This document shows, one piece after another, positions 53,236 to 62,037 of a stretch of DNA of 64,000 nt. Position 1 is the first letter of the stretch. Each line of letters starts with the position of its first letter. The position numbers were made by a program, and so were the translations under genes. The notes below the pieces were generated by a model. It made no database searches, was not told where the DNA came from, and saw nothing but the letters and a program-made list of their open reading frames with translations. Origin of the DNA: Nitrospirota bacterium (lineage in GTDB: Bacteria > Nitrospirota > Thermodesulfovibrionia > Thermodesulfovibrionales > Magnetobacteriaceae); contig JADFXG010000002.1 of the NCBI GenBank assembly GCA_015233895.1, positions 1 through 64,000 of the forward strand. Reading direction: 5' to 3'.

Positions 53236-54576
53236 CTACCAGCTTTCCTCTGGCTTTACATCAGAATCTGGCTTTACATCAGAGTCGGACTCTGAGCCGG
53301 TTTCGCTGGCCTCTTCATTTGCCGTCTCTGTACTTTCTTCTGATGTGTCAACAACCGGCACTTGCTCCTCATCTGCGGCGCTGCCGGCAGTCTCCTCAGA
53401 AACAGGTACATCCCCGGGGACACTTACCGGCTCTTCTACCACAGGTGTTGTTACCTCAGACACTGCCTCAGCCTCTTCAGTGTGTGGCTCTGACGCCTCA
53501 GGCGCTGCCTCATGAACCGGCTTACAGCATGTTGGATAGAGCCTCTCTTGTCTTTCCTTTATTAGCTCGTTTAGTATCTCGTCATTATCCTTAAGTTGCC
53601 GCAGATACCCTGAGGCCTCTTTATCGCTATACAGGTCAGATAGTATCTGCCCCTCGTAAATCCTCTTACCAAGCAAAGTCAGGAGTTTTTCATTTTCTTT
53701 CTTTAAACGGCGTATATCATAGGAGATGATAACCCCTCTTGCCGAGCCTCGTCCGGCCCCTGCTGATGCCTTTGCAGCTGTGCTTGTTGCCTTAGCAAAT
53801 GATTGCCCTGTTACTTTTGCCCCCTCGGCTATTGTTTTACCCATTGAAGCAAAGAAGCCGCCGATTTTAGAAACAGTCTCAGGATTTGTAGAAGCATCTA
53901 CGGTGGCGGTAGTAGCCTTTGCGATTGCTTTACCCGCTTTGGATAACATATCCCCAAATCCAATGGATTCTGCGGCATCAACTGTAGCTTTTGCTGTTAC
54001 GGTTGTGGCCTTAGCAATTGCCTTACCTGAAATCACAGCTCCCTCTGCCACAGTTTTACCCATTGATACAAAGAAGTCACCCATTCCCTCAGTCATACTT
54101 ACAGCATAGTCGCCGAGGTGTTCCATCACATACCTGAAATCTCTATGTTCAACGTCTTCATCGAATCTCTTATTCTTTACTGTCTCTTCAGTAGTGGTCC
54201 GTTGATCGTCCGTGGGAGCCTCTGCCTCAGGTGCTTCAGTTTCTTGTGCCGATATCGGCTCCTCTGTTATTTCCTCAGTTGGCGCCGGCTCTTCAGCTTT
54301 TACCTCAGTTGCTGCTACAGGCTCCTCGGCTTTTTCCTCTGCCGCTACAGGCTTCTCTGTTATTTCCTCAGTTGGCGCCGGATCTACTGTAGTTTCCCCA
54401 GATACTGCCGTAGTGTCTTCTGCACTCACATCCTGAGGTTCTACAGGTATCTCATCCTCCACAGGGTTCACATCGGTATCTGCGTTTTCTTCTGCATTTA
54501 CACTGTCATCGTTGTGCTCTTCAGTCATAACTGCCTCCACACCACTTTTTTTGTCATTCTTTCGTTTTCTTGGCAT
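53236..54576 (-). CDS. Acidic repeat protein near mamK, candidate MamJ-like linker
   Basis: 446 aa. An N-terminal region of about 140 residues is rich in Glu, Ala, Pro, Thr and Val with EEP/AEE repeats. A central part (about 150-290) has two copies of a hydrophobic alanine-rich motif (FFVSMGKTVAEGAVISGKAI and FFASMGKTIAEGAKVTGQSF), each followed by AKATT/TVDA-type segments. Then come a helical region (about 290-350), a CC pair (YPTCCKP) and a second acidic tail. Sequence is unrelated to MamJ, but composition and position near mamK fit an acidic linker. No signal peptide. Confidence 0.7.
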   Translation of the reverse strand: MPRKRKNDKKSGVEAVMTEEHNDDSVNAEENADTDVNPVEDEIPVEPQDVSAEDTTAVSGETTVDPAPTEEITEKPVAAEEKAEEPVAATEVKAEEPAPTEEITEEPISAQETEAPEAEAPTDDQRTTTEETVKNKRFDEDVEHRDFRYVMEHLGDYAVSMTEGMGDFFVSMGKTVAEGAVISGKAIAKATTVTAKATVDAAESIGFGDMLSKAGKAIAKATTATVDASTNPETVSKIGGFFASMGKTIAEGAKVTGQSFAKATSTAAKASAGAGRGSARGVIISYDIRRLKKENEKLLTLLGKRIYEGQILSDLYSDKEASGYLRQLKDNDEILNELIKERQERLYPTCCKPVHEAAPEASEPHTEEAEAVSEVTTPVVEEPVSVPGDVPVSEETAGSAADEEQVPVVDTSEESTETANEEASETGSESDSDVKPDSDVKPEESW

Positions 54577-54577
54577 T

Positions 54578-54823
54578 TTATATCTCCGTTTCTTTCCGTT
54601 TTTTCAACTTTTCCTGCATCCTTTTTATTAACCAAAAAGACGCTATAGTTATGGTAGCTCCAAGTGCTGCGCTAAAAATTATAATCAAACTTAAATTAAA
54701 GTGGAAAGGATTTCCAAAGAAGACTTTAACCGGTACCTCCCTTTGATTCTGGTCAAGGAACACGACCACAAGAAATATCGAGATAGAAATCGGCAGAAAT
54801 TTTAGTAATAAGAAATCTCTCAT
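54578..54823 (-). CDS. LapA-domain (DUF1049) small membrane protein, MamL-like
   Basis: 81 aa, two membrane helices (about 10-25 and 43-66) and a basic tail (RMQEKLKKRKETEI). The NQREVPVKVFFGNPFHFNLS segment between helices is the LapA/DUF1049 signature. MamL of Magnetospirillum has the same two-helix build and basic C-terminus and is needed for vesicle formation. Homology to MamL is suggested but not shown. It lies between mamK and the acidic protein gene (whose ATG is one base past this stop). Confidence 0.7.
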   Translation of the reverse strand: MRDFLLLKFLPISISIFLVVVFLDQNQREVPVKVFFGNPFHFNLSLIIIFSAALGATITIASFWLIKRMQEKLKKRKETEI

Positions 54824-54886
54824 CGTGGCTCAGACCGACACGTTCATTACGCTGTGATAGAGTACATACAAGTTCTTAGACGTACA

Positions 54887-54902
54887 TATGTATGTATGTA
54901 TG
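54887..54902. repeat. Short TATG tetranucleotide repeat
   Basis: Four copies of tatg between the mamK stop and the LapA-like gene start. Such tracts can slip, but it is outside any coding frame, 64 bp from the LapA-like start. Confidence 0.6.
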
Positions 54903-54972
54903 TATAAGTGTCTCCTTACAGCACATGTCTTTGCCAAACCTCCCTAAACGGTGTTTTAGTTAATATTAATAC

Positions 54973-56043
54973 TTATTTTTTCTTACTGCCTATCTCGTTC
55001 CAATACTCCTCGGGCATGTCTTTACAGAGCATCAGTGCGCCGTTTGCACCCGCAAAAAGAGTTTCCTCAATTCGGGTAACTTTGCCGTAGCCGAGATTTT
55101 TTTTCATATAATCTTCTATTTCTTTTTTAAGCCCCGCTATCTGGCTGCCGCCACCGGCTAAATACACATTTTCTTTGAGAATTCCCTGAAACTCCGGATC
55201 AAACGTAGCGATGAGTTTTTTTATCCCCTCGACTATCTCCGGCACTACCTCTCTGCAGGCCATCTTTAGCTCATTTGTAACATCATGCCGTTCCGGTTTG
55301 CCTTTTACTGGAATCTCTATAAAAATACTGTCGCCGTGTTCAGATATATTAGCGTTTTCCTCTTTAAATCTCTTTACCATATTTACTGTAAAATTAGCGT
55401 CTCCGTGCTTTTTCATAATCAGGTCGTAAAACACCGAATCAACGTAGTCACCTGCTTTAGTCGTTGTAATTTGGTCCTCATCGGAGGGCATTGTGCCGTG
55501 CATTCTGCATAGATCCACGGTGCCTGCCCCAATGTCAACAATAAGAACATTATTAAGCAGATTAAGCCCATAAGCAACCGCAAACGGCTCAGACACTATC
55601 ATCACATCATCAAGAATTCCTGAGGCTATTTCAAGCAGCACTTTTTTGTTTTTTCTGCTAGCCATAGCTGGAGCACCAAGCACTCCTCTTACTATAAAGT
55701 CACCTTCAACATCGGTGCTGCCCTCTTTCGCTATCTCTATCAGATGCCTCAAAAGCTCCTTTGCCGCATCTATGGACTTCTGGTACTCTACATCTTTTTC
55801 CGTGAGCTCATCTGTGTATTTAAGCATTCCCTTATCAAATGGTCTGTAAAGCGTAACTGCCATCTTATTTCTCAATGCGTCATCGCCAAAGGCAATGTCT
55901 TTGCCAAGCAGCTTTTTTGATATCGCATCTTTAGGAAACCCCACATAGCTTGATACAAAAGTCCTTATACCGTTATCGCAGGCTATAACGCTTCTGGATG
56001 TCCCCAAATCTATTCCGACGTTTAACACATGTCTGTCAGACAT
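54973..56043 (-). CDS. mamK: MamK actin-like protein
   Basis: 356 aa. Phosphate-1 motif LNVGIDLGTSRSV, phosphate-2 VLIVDIGAGTVDLCRMHGTM, adenosine motif NVYLAGGGSQIAGL, and the VGFPKDAISKKLLGK segment are those of MamK rather than ParM or MreB. MamK forms cytoplasmic filaments that position magnetosome chains. RBS aggagaaag. It is the second gene from the top of the magnetosome cluster. Confidence 0.93.
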   Translation of the reverse strand: MSDRHVLNVGIDLGTSRSVIACDNGIRTFVSSYVGFPKDAISKKLLGKDIAFGDDALRNKMAVTLYRPFDKGMLKYTDELTEKDVEYQKSIDAAKELLRHLIEIAKEGSTDVEGDFIVRGVLGAPAMASRKNKKVLLEIASGILDDVMIVSEPFAVAYGLNLLNNVLIVDIGAGTVDLCRMHGTMPSDEDQITTTKAGDYVDSVFYDLIMKKHGDANFTVNMVKRFKEENANISEHGDSIFIEIPVKGKPERHDVTNELKMACREVVPEIVEGIKKLIATFDPEFQGILKENVYLAGGGSQIAGLKKEIEDYMKKNLGYGKVTRIEETLFAGANGALMLCKDMPEEYWNEIGSKKK

Positions 56044-56092
56044 TAACTTTCTCCTGTATGTTTTTTCTGAAACATTGTCTCTAATTTATACA

Positions 56093-56611
56093 TTATTTCA
56101 TCTCCGACCGCAGTTCTACATTTTCCATAACGATACTTTTCAAAAATGATTTCTTGGCATCCGCAAGTCTCCTCTTAGGTTGCTCAGCCGATTTAATCCT
56201 TCTATCCAGCTGTATTCCGTGGCTTTCTATATAAGCAAGGCGTTTCTCTATTGCCTCAAGACGCTGTTCTATGTTAGTGAGGCGCATACTCCGTCTGTTA
56301 ATCAGTTTTTCTAAGTAGAGCAGGATTTCCTTAATCTCTTTGGATGCTTTACCTGTTAAGTCTTTAACAGGCTGCATGATGCTCTTAACTGGAGCAGCTA
56401 TGCCTTTAATAGGAACGACGATTTTAGATATTGGAGCACCTACCGCTTTGCCCCCTCTTACCACATAACTATACACTACCAGCACAGAGTATTCCATAGA
56501 GGCGTATGTATAAAGCCAGGATTCGTTTAGTATCTCAACACTGCCGGAGACAGATGAATCCACCAGTTTTTTCAAATCCCCGCAATCCACTTTCATTTTC
56601 GGCAATTTCAT
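56093..56611 (-). CDS. Small protein at the head of the magnetosome cluster
   Basis: 172 aa with an aaggagg ribosome site. An N-terminal acidic helix, a hydrophobic patch (YSVLVVYSYVVRGGKAVGAP) and VPIKGIAAPVKSIMQPVKDL repeats, then a coiled coil (about 105-150, LINRRSMRLTNIEQRLEAIE). No signal peptide. It is the first gene after the candidate promoter and 49 bp before mamK. Function unknown. Confidence 0.65.
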   Translation of the reverse strand: MKLPKMKVDCGDLKKLVDSSVSGSVEILNESWLYTYASMEYSVLVVYSYVVRGGKAVGAPISKIVVPIKGIAAPVKSIMQPVKDLTGKASKEIKEILLYLEKLINRRSMRLTNIEQRLEAIEKRLAYIESHGIQLDRRIKSAEQPKRRLADAKKSFLKSIVMENVELRSEMK

Positions 56612-56700
56612 ATAACCTCCTTAAGTAATCCACCAATAATCCACCGTTTTTATACTTCTAAATACTACTCTTAAAGACACCTAAGCAAACTTGACCAGCA

Positions 56701-56730
56701 ATACTACTAAAAACAAAAAAATAAAGTCAA
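56701..56730 (-). promoter_or_regulatory. Candidate sigma-70 promoter of the magnetosome cluster
   Basis: On the minus strand TTGACT (56730-56725), 18-bp T-rich spacer, TAGTAT (56706-56701); five and four of six positions match consensus. The leader to the first ATG is about 85 nt. It is the best match in 56612-56822, which otherwise has no gene. Confidence 0.5.
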
Positions 56731-56822
56731 GCAAATTTTAGTTAATTAATAATTTTAATTTATAAGTACCGTATCTATGCAATCAAGCAGTAAAACATAA
56801 ACCGATAGTTAGAGTCAAGTAT

Positions 56823-57011
56823 TTATTTTGCAAAACTTAGTACATTAGCTATAATGTCGGCAAAAGACGTAAGAACCTCCTCATCGGCAACGTCTCTTTT
56901 GTGTCCCTCACGCACATATATACAAATTACGCCAAAGAGCTTGTTTGCCACAACTATGGGCACACAGTAATGGCCATGCGGCGAAGCATCTTGATTTAAA
57001 TAAATATTTTT
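56823..57011 (-). pseudogene. GAF-domain C-terminal remnant
   Basis: On the minus strand a 62-codon frame ends at 56823 and reads HGHYCVPIVVANKLFGVICI then YVREGHKRDVADEEVLTSFA, the last strands and helix of a GAF domain. It has no start codon and no upstream part: a stop lies at 57012. So it is the tail of a decayed sensor gene. Confidence 0.6.
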
Positions 57012-57065
57012 TTAGCCAAAATATTTGGGAAAAACGACTATTTGAAAAAAACTAAATGTTGCAGC

Positions 57066-57737
57066 TTATCTGACAAGACCCAACATTTTGGAGAGAACAT
57101 CGAGTGCGCGATTATTAGTTAAGATTATTGTGAAAAAAAGTATCAGGAAGTATAACTTCATCTCAAGGCGAACACTTTTAAATTCAGCATACACATTTTT
57201 AAACTCACCTTCTAGTCTGGCAATATCAGCCTTTGTATTACCTTCTAGTCTGGCAATATCGGCTTTTATATCACCCTCCAGTCTGGCAATATCGGCTTTT
57301 ATGCTGCTCTCCAGCTTGACAATATTACCCTCCAGTCTGGCAATTTCATCTTTTGTTGCAAGTTCCAGTTTGGCAATATTACCCTCCAGTCTGGCAATTT
57401 CATCTTTTGTAGCAAGTTCCAGCTTGACAAACTCTGCTTTCGTAGCAAGCTCTAGTCTGGCAAATTCAGCTTTTGTACTGCTCTCCAGCTTGATAATATC
57501 GGATTTTGTAGCAAGTTCTAGCTTGATAATTTCGGCCTTTGTACTACCTTCAAGCCTGACAATATCGGCTTTTGTAGCAAGCTCATTAGACAACTCATCT
57601 TTAACTTCAGATTTATTTAACCTGGTGGCCTCAGAAAGATCCCGTAACGCCTCTGCTATCTCCTTTGCCGCCCTGTCCTCAAGGTCTGCACCCCTCAGCC
57701 GCTCATACATACGCAATGTGTCAAATGATACTGCCAT
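57066..57737 (-). CDS. DUF1640-type coiled-coil protein with 11-residue repeats
   Basis: 223 aa from the ATG at 57737 (MAVSFDTLRMYERL, the usual DUF1640 start). The middle has about a dozen copies of an 11-residue unit (TKADIARLEGN and TKDEIAKLELA types; 33 bp), which fits a right-handed coiled coil. One C-terminal membrane helix (LYFLILFFTIILTN). Function unknown. The repeats are also near-identical DNA, so length may vary. Confidence 0.78.
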   Translation of the reverse strand: MAVSFDTLRMYERLRGADLEDRAAKEIAEALRDLSEATRLNKSEVKDELSNELATKADIVRLEGSTKAEIIKLELATKSDIIKLESSTKAEFARLELATKAEFVKLELATKDEIARLEGNIAKLELATKDEIARLEGNIVKLESSIKADIARLEGDIKADIARLEGNTKADIARLEGEFKNVYAEFKSVRLEMKLYFLILFFTIILTNNRALDVLSKMLGLVR

Positions 57738-57918
57738 ATTTATATTCAATCAAAATATTAACAAAAAAAGCAATAGACAATTAAAAAAAATCATCAGTCA
57801 AAATATTTGCAAAGGCTATCCGCAACTAATTTGTTTTTCATGTCGGCTGCCTCAGCATACAATCTAGATGTATTTGAATAGGCAGCAGTTTTAAATCACT
57901 GGTTTTAAACACTGTCTT

Positions 57919-58194
57919 TTAATGCATAAAAAACGCCTTCATAACGAGGGATATAACACCGGCAAGCATTATTCCCATCATCCATTTGATAAGAGTAAGC
58001 TCACCTTCTATTTTGGTCATACGCTCATTTAGTCTTGATTCTATTCTGATCATATCCTCTACGGTTACAAGTGAGGCAACACCAGCCTCTTGAGCTTTTA
58101 AAATAGCTTCAGACAATCCTTTTGCCTGCTCATCTGAAAAGCCCGATACCTTCAATGTTTCAGCAAATCTTAATGTATCAAACGCTACTGGCAT
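57919..58194 (-). CDS. Short DUF1640-type protein
   Basis: 91 aa from the ATG at 58194 (MPVAFDTLRFAETLKVSGFS); longer frames add unconserved residues. It keeps the N-terminal segment and a membrane helix (WMMGIMLAGVISLVMKAFF) of its neighbour at 57066-57737 but lacks the 11-residue repeats. A paralogue pair. Confidence 0.72.
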   Translation of the reverse strand: MPVAFDTLRFAETLKVSGFSDEQAKGLSEAILKAQEAGVASLVTVEDMIRIESRLNERMTKIEGELTLIKWMMGIMLAGVISLVMKAFFMH

Positions 58195-58249
58195 ATCTGT
58201 ATTATACAGCAATAAGAAAAATTTTTTCAACTCCCACTTAAATCTTCTT

Positions 58250-59149
58250 TTACAGCAGCACTGCTCCATCAGGGACGTCATATGGGCCGCCGCCAAGATA
58301 ACCGCTGCTGTCTTTAGCCCGGATATATCTTGCCGCCCTGCCCTGCCGGCTGTGTCTGTCTTTAAGCTTACTCTCTATGGTGTCGTTTTCCTCAGGGCTT
58401 ATTCCGTATTTTTCCTTATAGACCTTTAAGTATTCCATGTATAGATCTAAATTTCCGTCTATAGTTTCAAGATTTTTATCCCACATCGAAGTTGGATATA
58501 CGCGATACCAAAAACCCCTAACCGGCAGCCACGCAAACCCTGCCTGCATACACCAGTGCAGCCATTCGTGAACATCTCCTAAAATCGGAGTGCGGGCGGA
58601 TTTCCTTATACTAAAAGTTAGCTCAGTCTCCGCTATTGTTGCTACAGCATGACGAAAACTGCTTACCAGAGCCAGACGGGACGCTTCTTTCCCGGAAATT
58701 ACACACGCACGCTTAAAAAAAGGCATCCGATACCCACAGCTTCCGTCCTCATAGATCATATCCCAGTGAAATGTGACCATAGGCACATTTTGATTTCTTA
58801 ACACATTGAGGGCTAACCCGTAAAACACAGGCTCAACTACATCGTCATCACTCATCTCGTGAAAATATTTTCCCTCAATTATGCCGCTGCCGTAAAAAAA
58901 ATCCATCGCGCGGCTGTTCCTTTCAAGCTCCTCTCCCTCAAGGTACTCTAAGACTTTATAGTCAGGTGAAATCAGGTTTTCTTTGTTTTCCGCAAGAAAT
59001 ACTTTAACATCCTCACTGAGCACACACACTATGACCTGGGTGGTAAAACATGCCGGAACAAAGGACAGGGACAGTCTCACACTCTCTAAAGCTTCTTTAA
59101 GATACGCCCTTCTAAAGGCGTTAACAAATACCGTCAAATCTTTCGTCAT
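58250..59149 (-). CDS. GT-A type glycosyltransferase-like protein
   Basis: 299 aa. LTVFVNAFRRAYLKEALESV start and a Asp-rich site YFHEMSDDDVVEPVFYGLAL resemble family-2 transferases; the central MSDDDVVEP fits the D-x-D metal site. The remainder has no domain I recognise. Last gene of the overlapping radical SAM set (29-nt overlap with the DUF354 gene). Confidence 0.6.
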   Translation of the reverse strand: MTKDLTVFVNAFRRAYLKEALESVRLSLSFVPACFTTQVIVCVLSEDVKVFLAENKENLISPDYKVLEYLEGEELERNSRAMDFFYGSGIIEGKYFHEMSDDDVVEPVFYGLALNVLRNQNVPMVTFHWDMIYEDGSCGYRMPFFKRACVISGKEASRLALVSSFRHAVATIAETELTFSIRKSARTPILGDVHEWLHWCMQAGFAWLPVRGFWYRVYPTSMWDKNLETIDGNLDLYMEYLKVYKEKYGISPEENDTIESKLKDRHSRQGRAARYIRAKDSSGYLGGGPYDVPDGAVLL

Positions 59150-60263
59150 TACCGCTTATAAGCCATGAGATGAACCTCTCGGAAAAACAAAGTGCCTGCT
59201 CCACCTGACGGTCATAAAATTGCTCAGAAAGTGCCTCTTTCCTTTTACCCAGCGAATTTAGCACTGTCTCTATAAGCTGAGACTCTGATGATACCCACTT
59301 CATCAGCCCCACGTCCATGAGAAACTTGTCGTAGTGACTTACAAATGAGCGCGTTGACACTGTAGGAGTGCCAAAAAAAGTTGACTCCACGTTTATCGTC
59401 CCTCCGCCCCCGATAAATAGATCGCAATAGGCCAAAAGATGTTGGATTTTTATTTTGTTTTCCAACACATACGCAAATGGAAAAAGAGTTTTCAAATAGT
59501 CTAACTCATAACGCGGCACTATTATTATGTTTGCCTCTGTTTTTTTATATATCTCAGGCAGCGCCTTATATAAAAGAGGATACTGTTTATCAACGTAGGA
59601 GGATTTGTATTCCTCTTCACGCACGACTATTACAGGCTTTTTAGAGTCGGCCCCTATGGATTTTAAAATCCCCTCATAAATATTTATATCAGGCTTGAAA
59701 TCACAAAGCCATAAAACCGGATCAATAAACTCATAGGAATACACCTGGGCCTTCTCAAGAGAAAATCTGGTAAATATATCATCCGGCACCATAAAGGGTT
59801 TAAACACGTGTGCCGACAAGGGAAGCGTCAAACGAGCCTGAGGCAGTGCTTTTAAAAAATTGCTTGTGTAGTCAGATAGCGGGATGTCGTAAAAATTTAC
59901 AATCGGAATCTTAAGGCCAAATGCCACCCGGTTAGCATCCACCGAACACAGGCATACCAGCTTTTCCACCTTCTGGGCAGTACAGCCACATTCTGCATCC
60001 ATCCCGGCAATGGTTTCCATAAAATCCATCTGCCGAAGTAATGAGGCATGAAGTTTTCCCTTCAACTGCCCACCGCCAAACTTTCCAACGCTCCGATACT
60101 TTATCTCATATAAGTCCAGAAGCTCTGTGGTTTCAGTGTAATCATCACCCTGCCGTGAGGTTACAAATGTGTCAACGCCGCGTTGGTTAAGTTTTTCAAT
60201 AATCTTACGAAAAAACATCACACTCTTTGGTGTGGCTAGATCAATCCATATAGCCTTACCCAT
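59121..60263 (-). CDS. DUF354-family GT-B-like protein
   Basis: 380 aa from the ATG at 60263, which overlaps the radical SAM stop; a longer frame would add 8 residues. IWIDLATPKSVMFFRKIIEKLN, TFVTSRQGDDYTETTELLDL and LLAYCDLFIGGGGTINVEST are DUF354 features, a family related to UDP-GlcNAc 2-epimerase and MurG folds. An archaeal or bacterial surface-glycan role is likely. Confidence 0.78.
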   Translation of the reverse strand: MGKAIWIDLATPKSVMFFRKIIEKLNQRGVDTFVTSRQGDDYTETTELLDLYEIKYRSVGKFGGGQLKGKLHASLLRQMDFMETIAGMDAECGCTAQKVEKLVCLCSVDANRVAFGLKIPIVNFYDIPLSDYTSNFLKALPQARLTLPLSAHVFKPFMVPDDIFTRFSLEKAQVYSYEFIDPVLWLCDFKPDINIYEGILKSIGADSKKPVIVVREEEYKSSYVDKQYPLLYKALPEIYKKTEANIIIVPRYELDYLKTLFPFAYVLENKIKIQHLLAYCDLFIGGGGTINVESTFFGTPTVSTRSFVSHYDKFLMDVGLMKWVSSESQLIETVLNSLGKRKEALSEQFYDRQVEQALCFSERFISWLISGNDERFDGIC

Positions 60264-61347
60264 CAGCTTTATCCCACCATGGAGCAAGAGGGATTAAGTC
60301 ATTTTCATCAAAAACAAATCCGTATTTCTTATCGTAATCCTTAAGTCCGTGGGCAGGCACAGAGGGTTCTATGATTTTTGCTTTAAGTGCGCACGTATAA
60401 AGGCATTTGCTTTTACACCCGCCCTCCCCTATTGTGGCTAAAATATTTGAGGCGGTCTCAGAGTCCAGCACGGCATCCAGAGAGCCAAGCTCTCTGATGT
60501 TTCCCATCCTAAGCTCCGGAAGCCATAAAAGACACGGATACACGTTGCCGTAGGGGTCAATGTCTATAGAGCGGCGTCCCATGTAGCAGTCAAAACGTAC
60601 GGGATCATTTTCCCATATAGCCCGTTGCCAATAGTACTTTGAAGCATAACGGCTTTTGTCAAAACCAATCTCCGCAAGCCGCCTGTAAATCTCCTGACGG
60701 ATCTCTTTTGGCGGTACAAAATCACTGAGGGCTAGTTCCCGGTTTGTTAAATTATCTATGGAATTTTTAAATCTGTCAGGGTTAAATCGTCCAAATCCCA
60801 CGTAGAGTCCAACACCAAGGCTCTTAGCAAACTCATAAACCCAATTGATTAAATGATAGTTTTCCACATAGATCGTAAACTGAAAACGCACGACCATCCC
60901 GGGGATCGCTCTAAGCCTTTTTGCTGTCTCTACCGCCTTTGCAAATCCATCCTTATACAGGCGGATTTTCCCATAGGTTTTCTCATCCCCATCCAGCGAT
61001 ATATCCAGCCTGTAGAGTGGAAACCGTGACGTTACGTACCTTGCAGTCTCCTCGTGCAAGTCAGGATACCAGCCACTAATGGGAGTATCTATTACCGTTT
61101 CCGGCAGGTATTTATGTATGGAATCCACTGCACGTATATAGGTTGGGCTCTTATGAGGCTCACCACCGGTTAGATGAATTTTTTTTATTGACAGATATTT
61201 GGAAGAGAACAGCAGATCTAATTCCTGAGATTTTAACTCATCCTGCCGCTTATCCGGAAGTTTCCATATAGAGCAGTACCGGCAGTGGCCAGGGCAAAAC
61301 TCCGTCAGTGTGTATGATATGTCATCAATGCTATATTTATTTTCCAT
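60256..61347 (-). CDS. Radical SAM protein
   Basis: 363 aa. The CxxxCxxC cluster site is C18-PGH-C22-RY-C25, followed by a partial TIM barrel (HLTGGEPHKSP, RLDISLDGDEKTYGKI). A C-terminal auxiliary cluster region is seen (FDCYMGRRSIDIDPYGNVYP then CLLWL, and CKSKCLYTCALK), SPASM-like. It could modify a sugar or peptide handled by the adjacent transferases. Confidence 0.85.
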   Translation of the reverse strand: MENKYSIDDISYTLTEFCPGHCRYCSIWKLPDKRQDELKSQELDLLFSSKYLSIKKIHLTGGEPHKSPTYIRAVDSIHKYLPETVIDTPISGWYPDLHEETARYVTSRFPLYRLDISLDGDEKTYGKIRLYKDGFAKAVETAKRLRAIPGMVVRFQFTIYVENYHLINWVYEFAKSLGVGLYVGFGRFNPDRFKNSIDNLTNRELALSDFVPPKEIRQEIYRRLAEIGFDKSRYASKYYWQRAIWENDPVRFDCYMGRRSIDIDPYGNVYPCLLWLPELRMGNIRELGSLDAVLDSETASNILATIGEGGCKSKCLYTCALKAKIIEPSVPAHGLKDYDKKYGFVFDENDLIPLAPWWDKADG

Positions 61348-61765
61348 TCATTATAACCTTATTTTTTAATTCCTCAACAGACGCTGCGTCTTTTATAATA
61401 TTTTTTATCTTTTCCAGTTTTTCTATATTATTTATGTTATGAAGAGTATTCATTAGAGAAACACCTTCTGCACCAAACTTAATATCAAGGGATAAGTTAA
61501 TTCCCTCCAGTAATCCCTCAAGTTTACCCTCAAATTTTCCTTTCTCGATCCCCTGTCTATATCTTACGTCTTTTTCAATATCATATACCAGTGCCATCTC
61601 ATTTACCTCCTTACATACATTTTCATGTAATCCCCTCAGCTGTGACAAAACCTCTAACTGCCTAATATACTTTGAGCGTTTAGCCTCCTCAGCTACTGTC
61701 TCTTTTATTCTACATAACAAATGTCTTATTACTATTGTAGCATCTTTTGAAGCAAAATCACACAA
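61337..61765 (-). pseudogene. Rpn-family (PD-(D/E)XK) protein fragment
   Basis: 142 codons from a TTG; the frame stays open upstream to about 61930 (KAFFYSRTKDCEKFINANTP before EEIVIAILCDF). LLCRIKETVAEEAKRSKYIR, LEVLSQLRGLHENV and YDIEKDVRYRQGIEKGKFEG match the C-terminal half of Rpn recombination-promoting nucleases. The N-terminal nuclease core and a start codon are missing, so it is 5'-truncated. Its stop overlaps the radical SAM start by 11 nt. The gap to 62037 holds only this extension and an A/T-rich stretch. Confidence 0.6.
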
Positions 61766-62037
61766 AATCGCTATTACTATCTCCTCAGGCGTATTGGCAT
61801 TTATGAACTTCTCGCAATCTTTAGTTCTAGAATAAAAAAATGCTTTGCAGCAAATATTTTTTCCTTGACTTATCCTGTAGATTATGGTAATTTCCGATTT
61901 GAAGGGAATGGGTGGCTTGGTAACAGGGAGGTCTTAGTAATATTGTATATCATTATTTTATACAATGAAAGAATTAAATTAATCAGCCACCCCTTGTGTT
62001 GGAGCAGTTGTGATGCCCTCGTTGTAGTTTAGTGGCA

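Noticed and set aside
53726-54648. Plus-strand frames opposite the acidic repeat gene
   Set aside because: Shadow translations of GAG/GCA-rich codons on the other strand, low complexity without ribosome sites.
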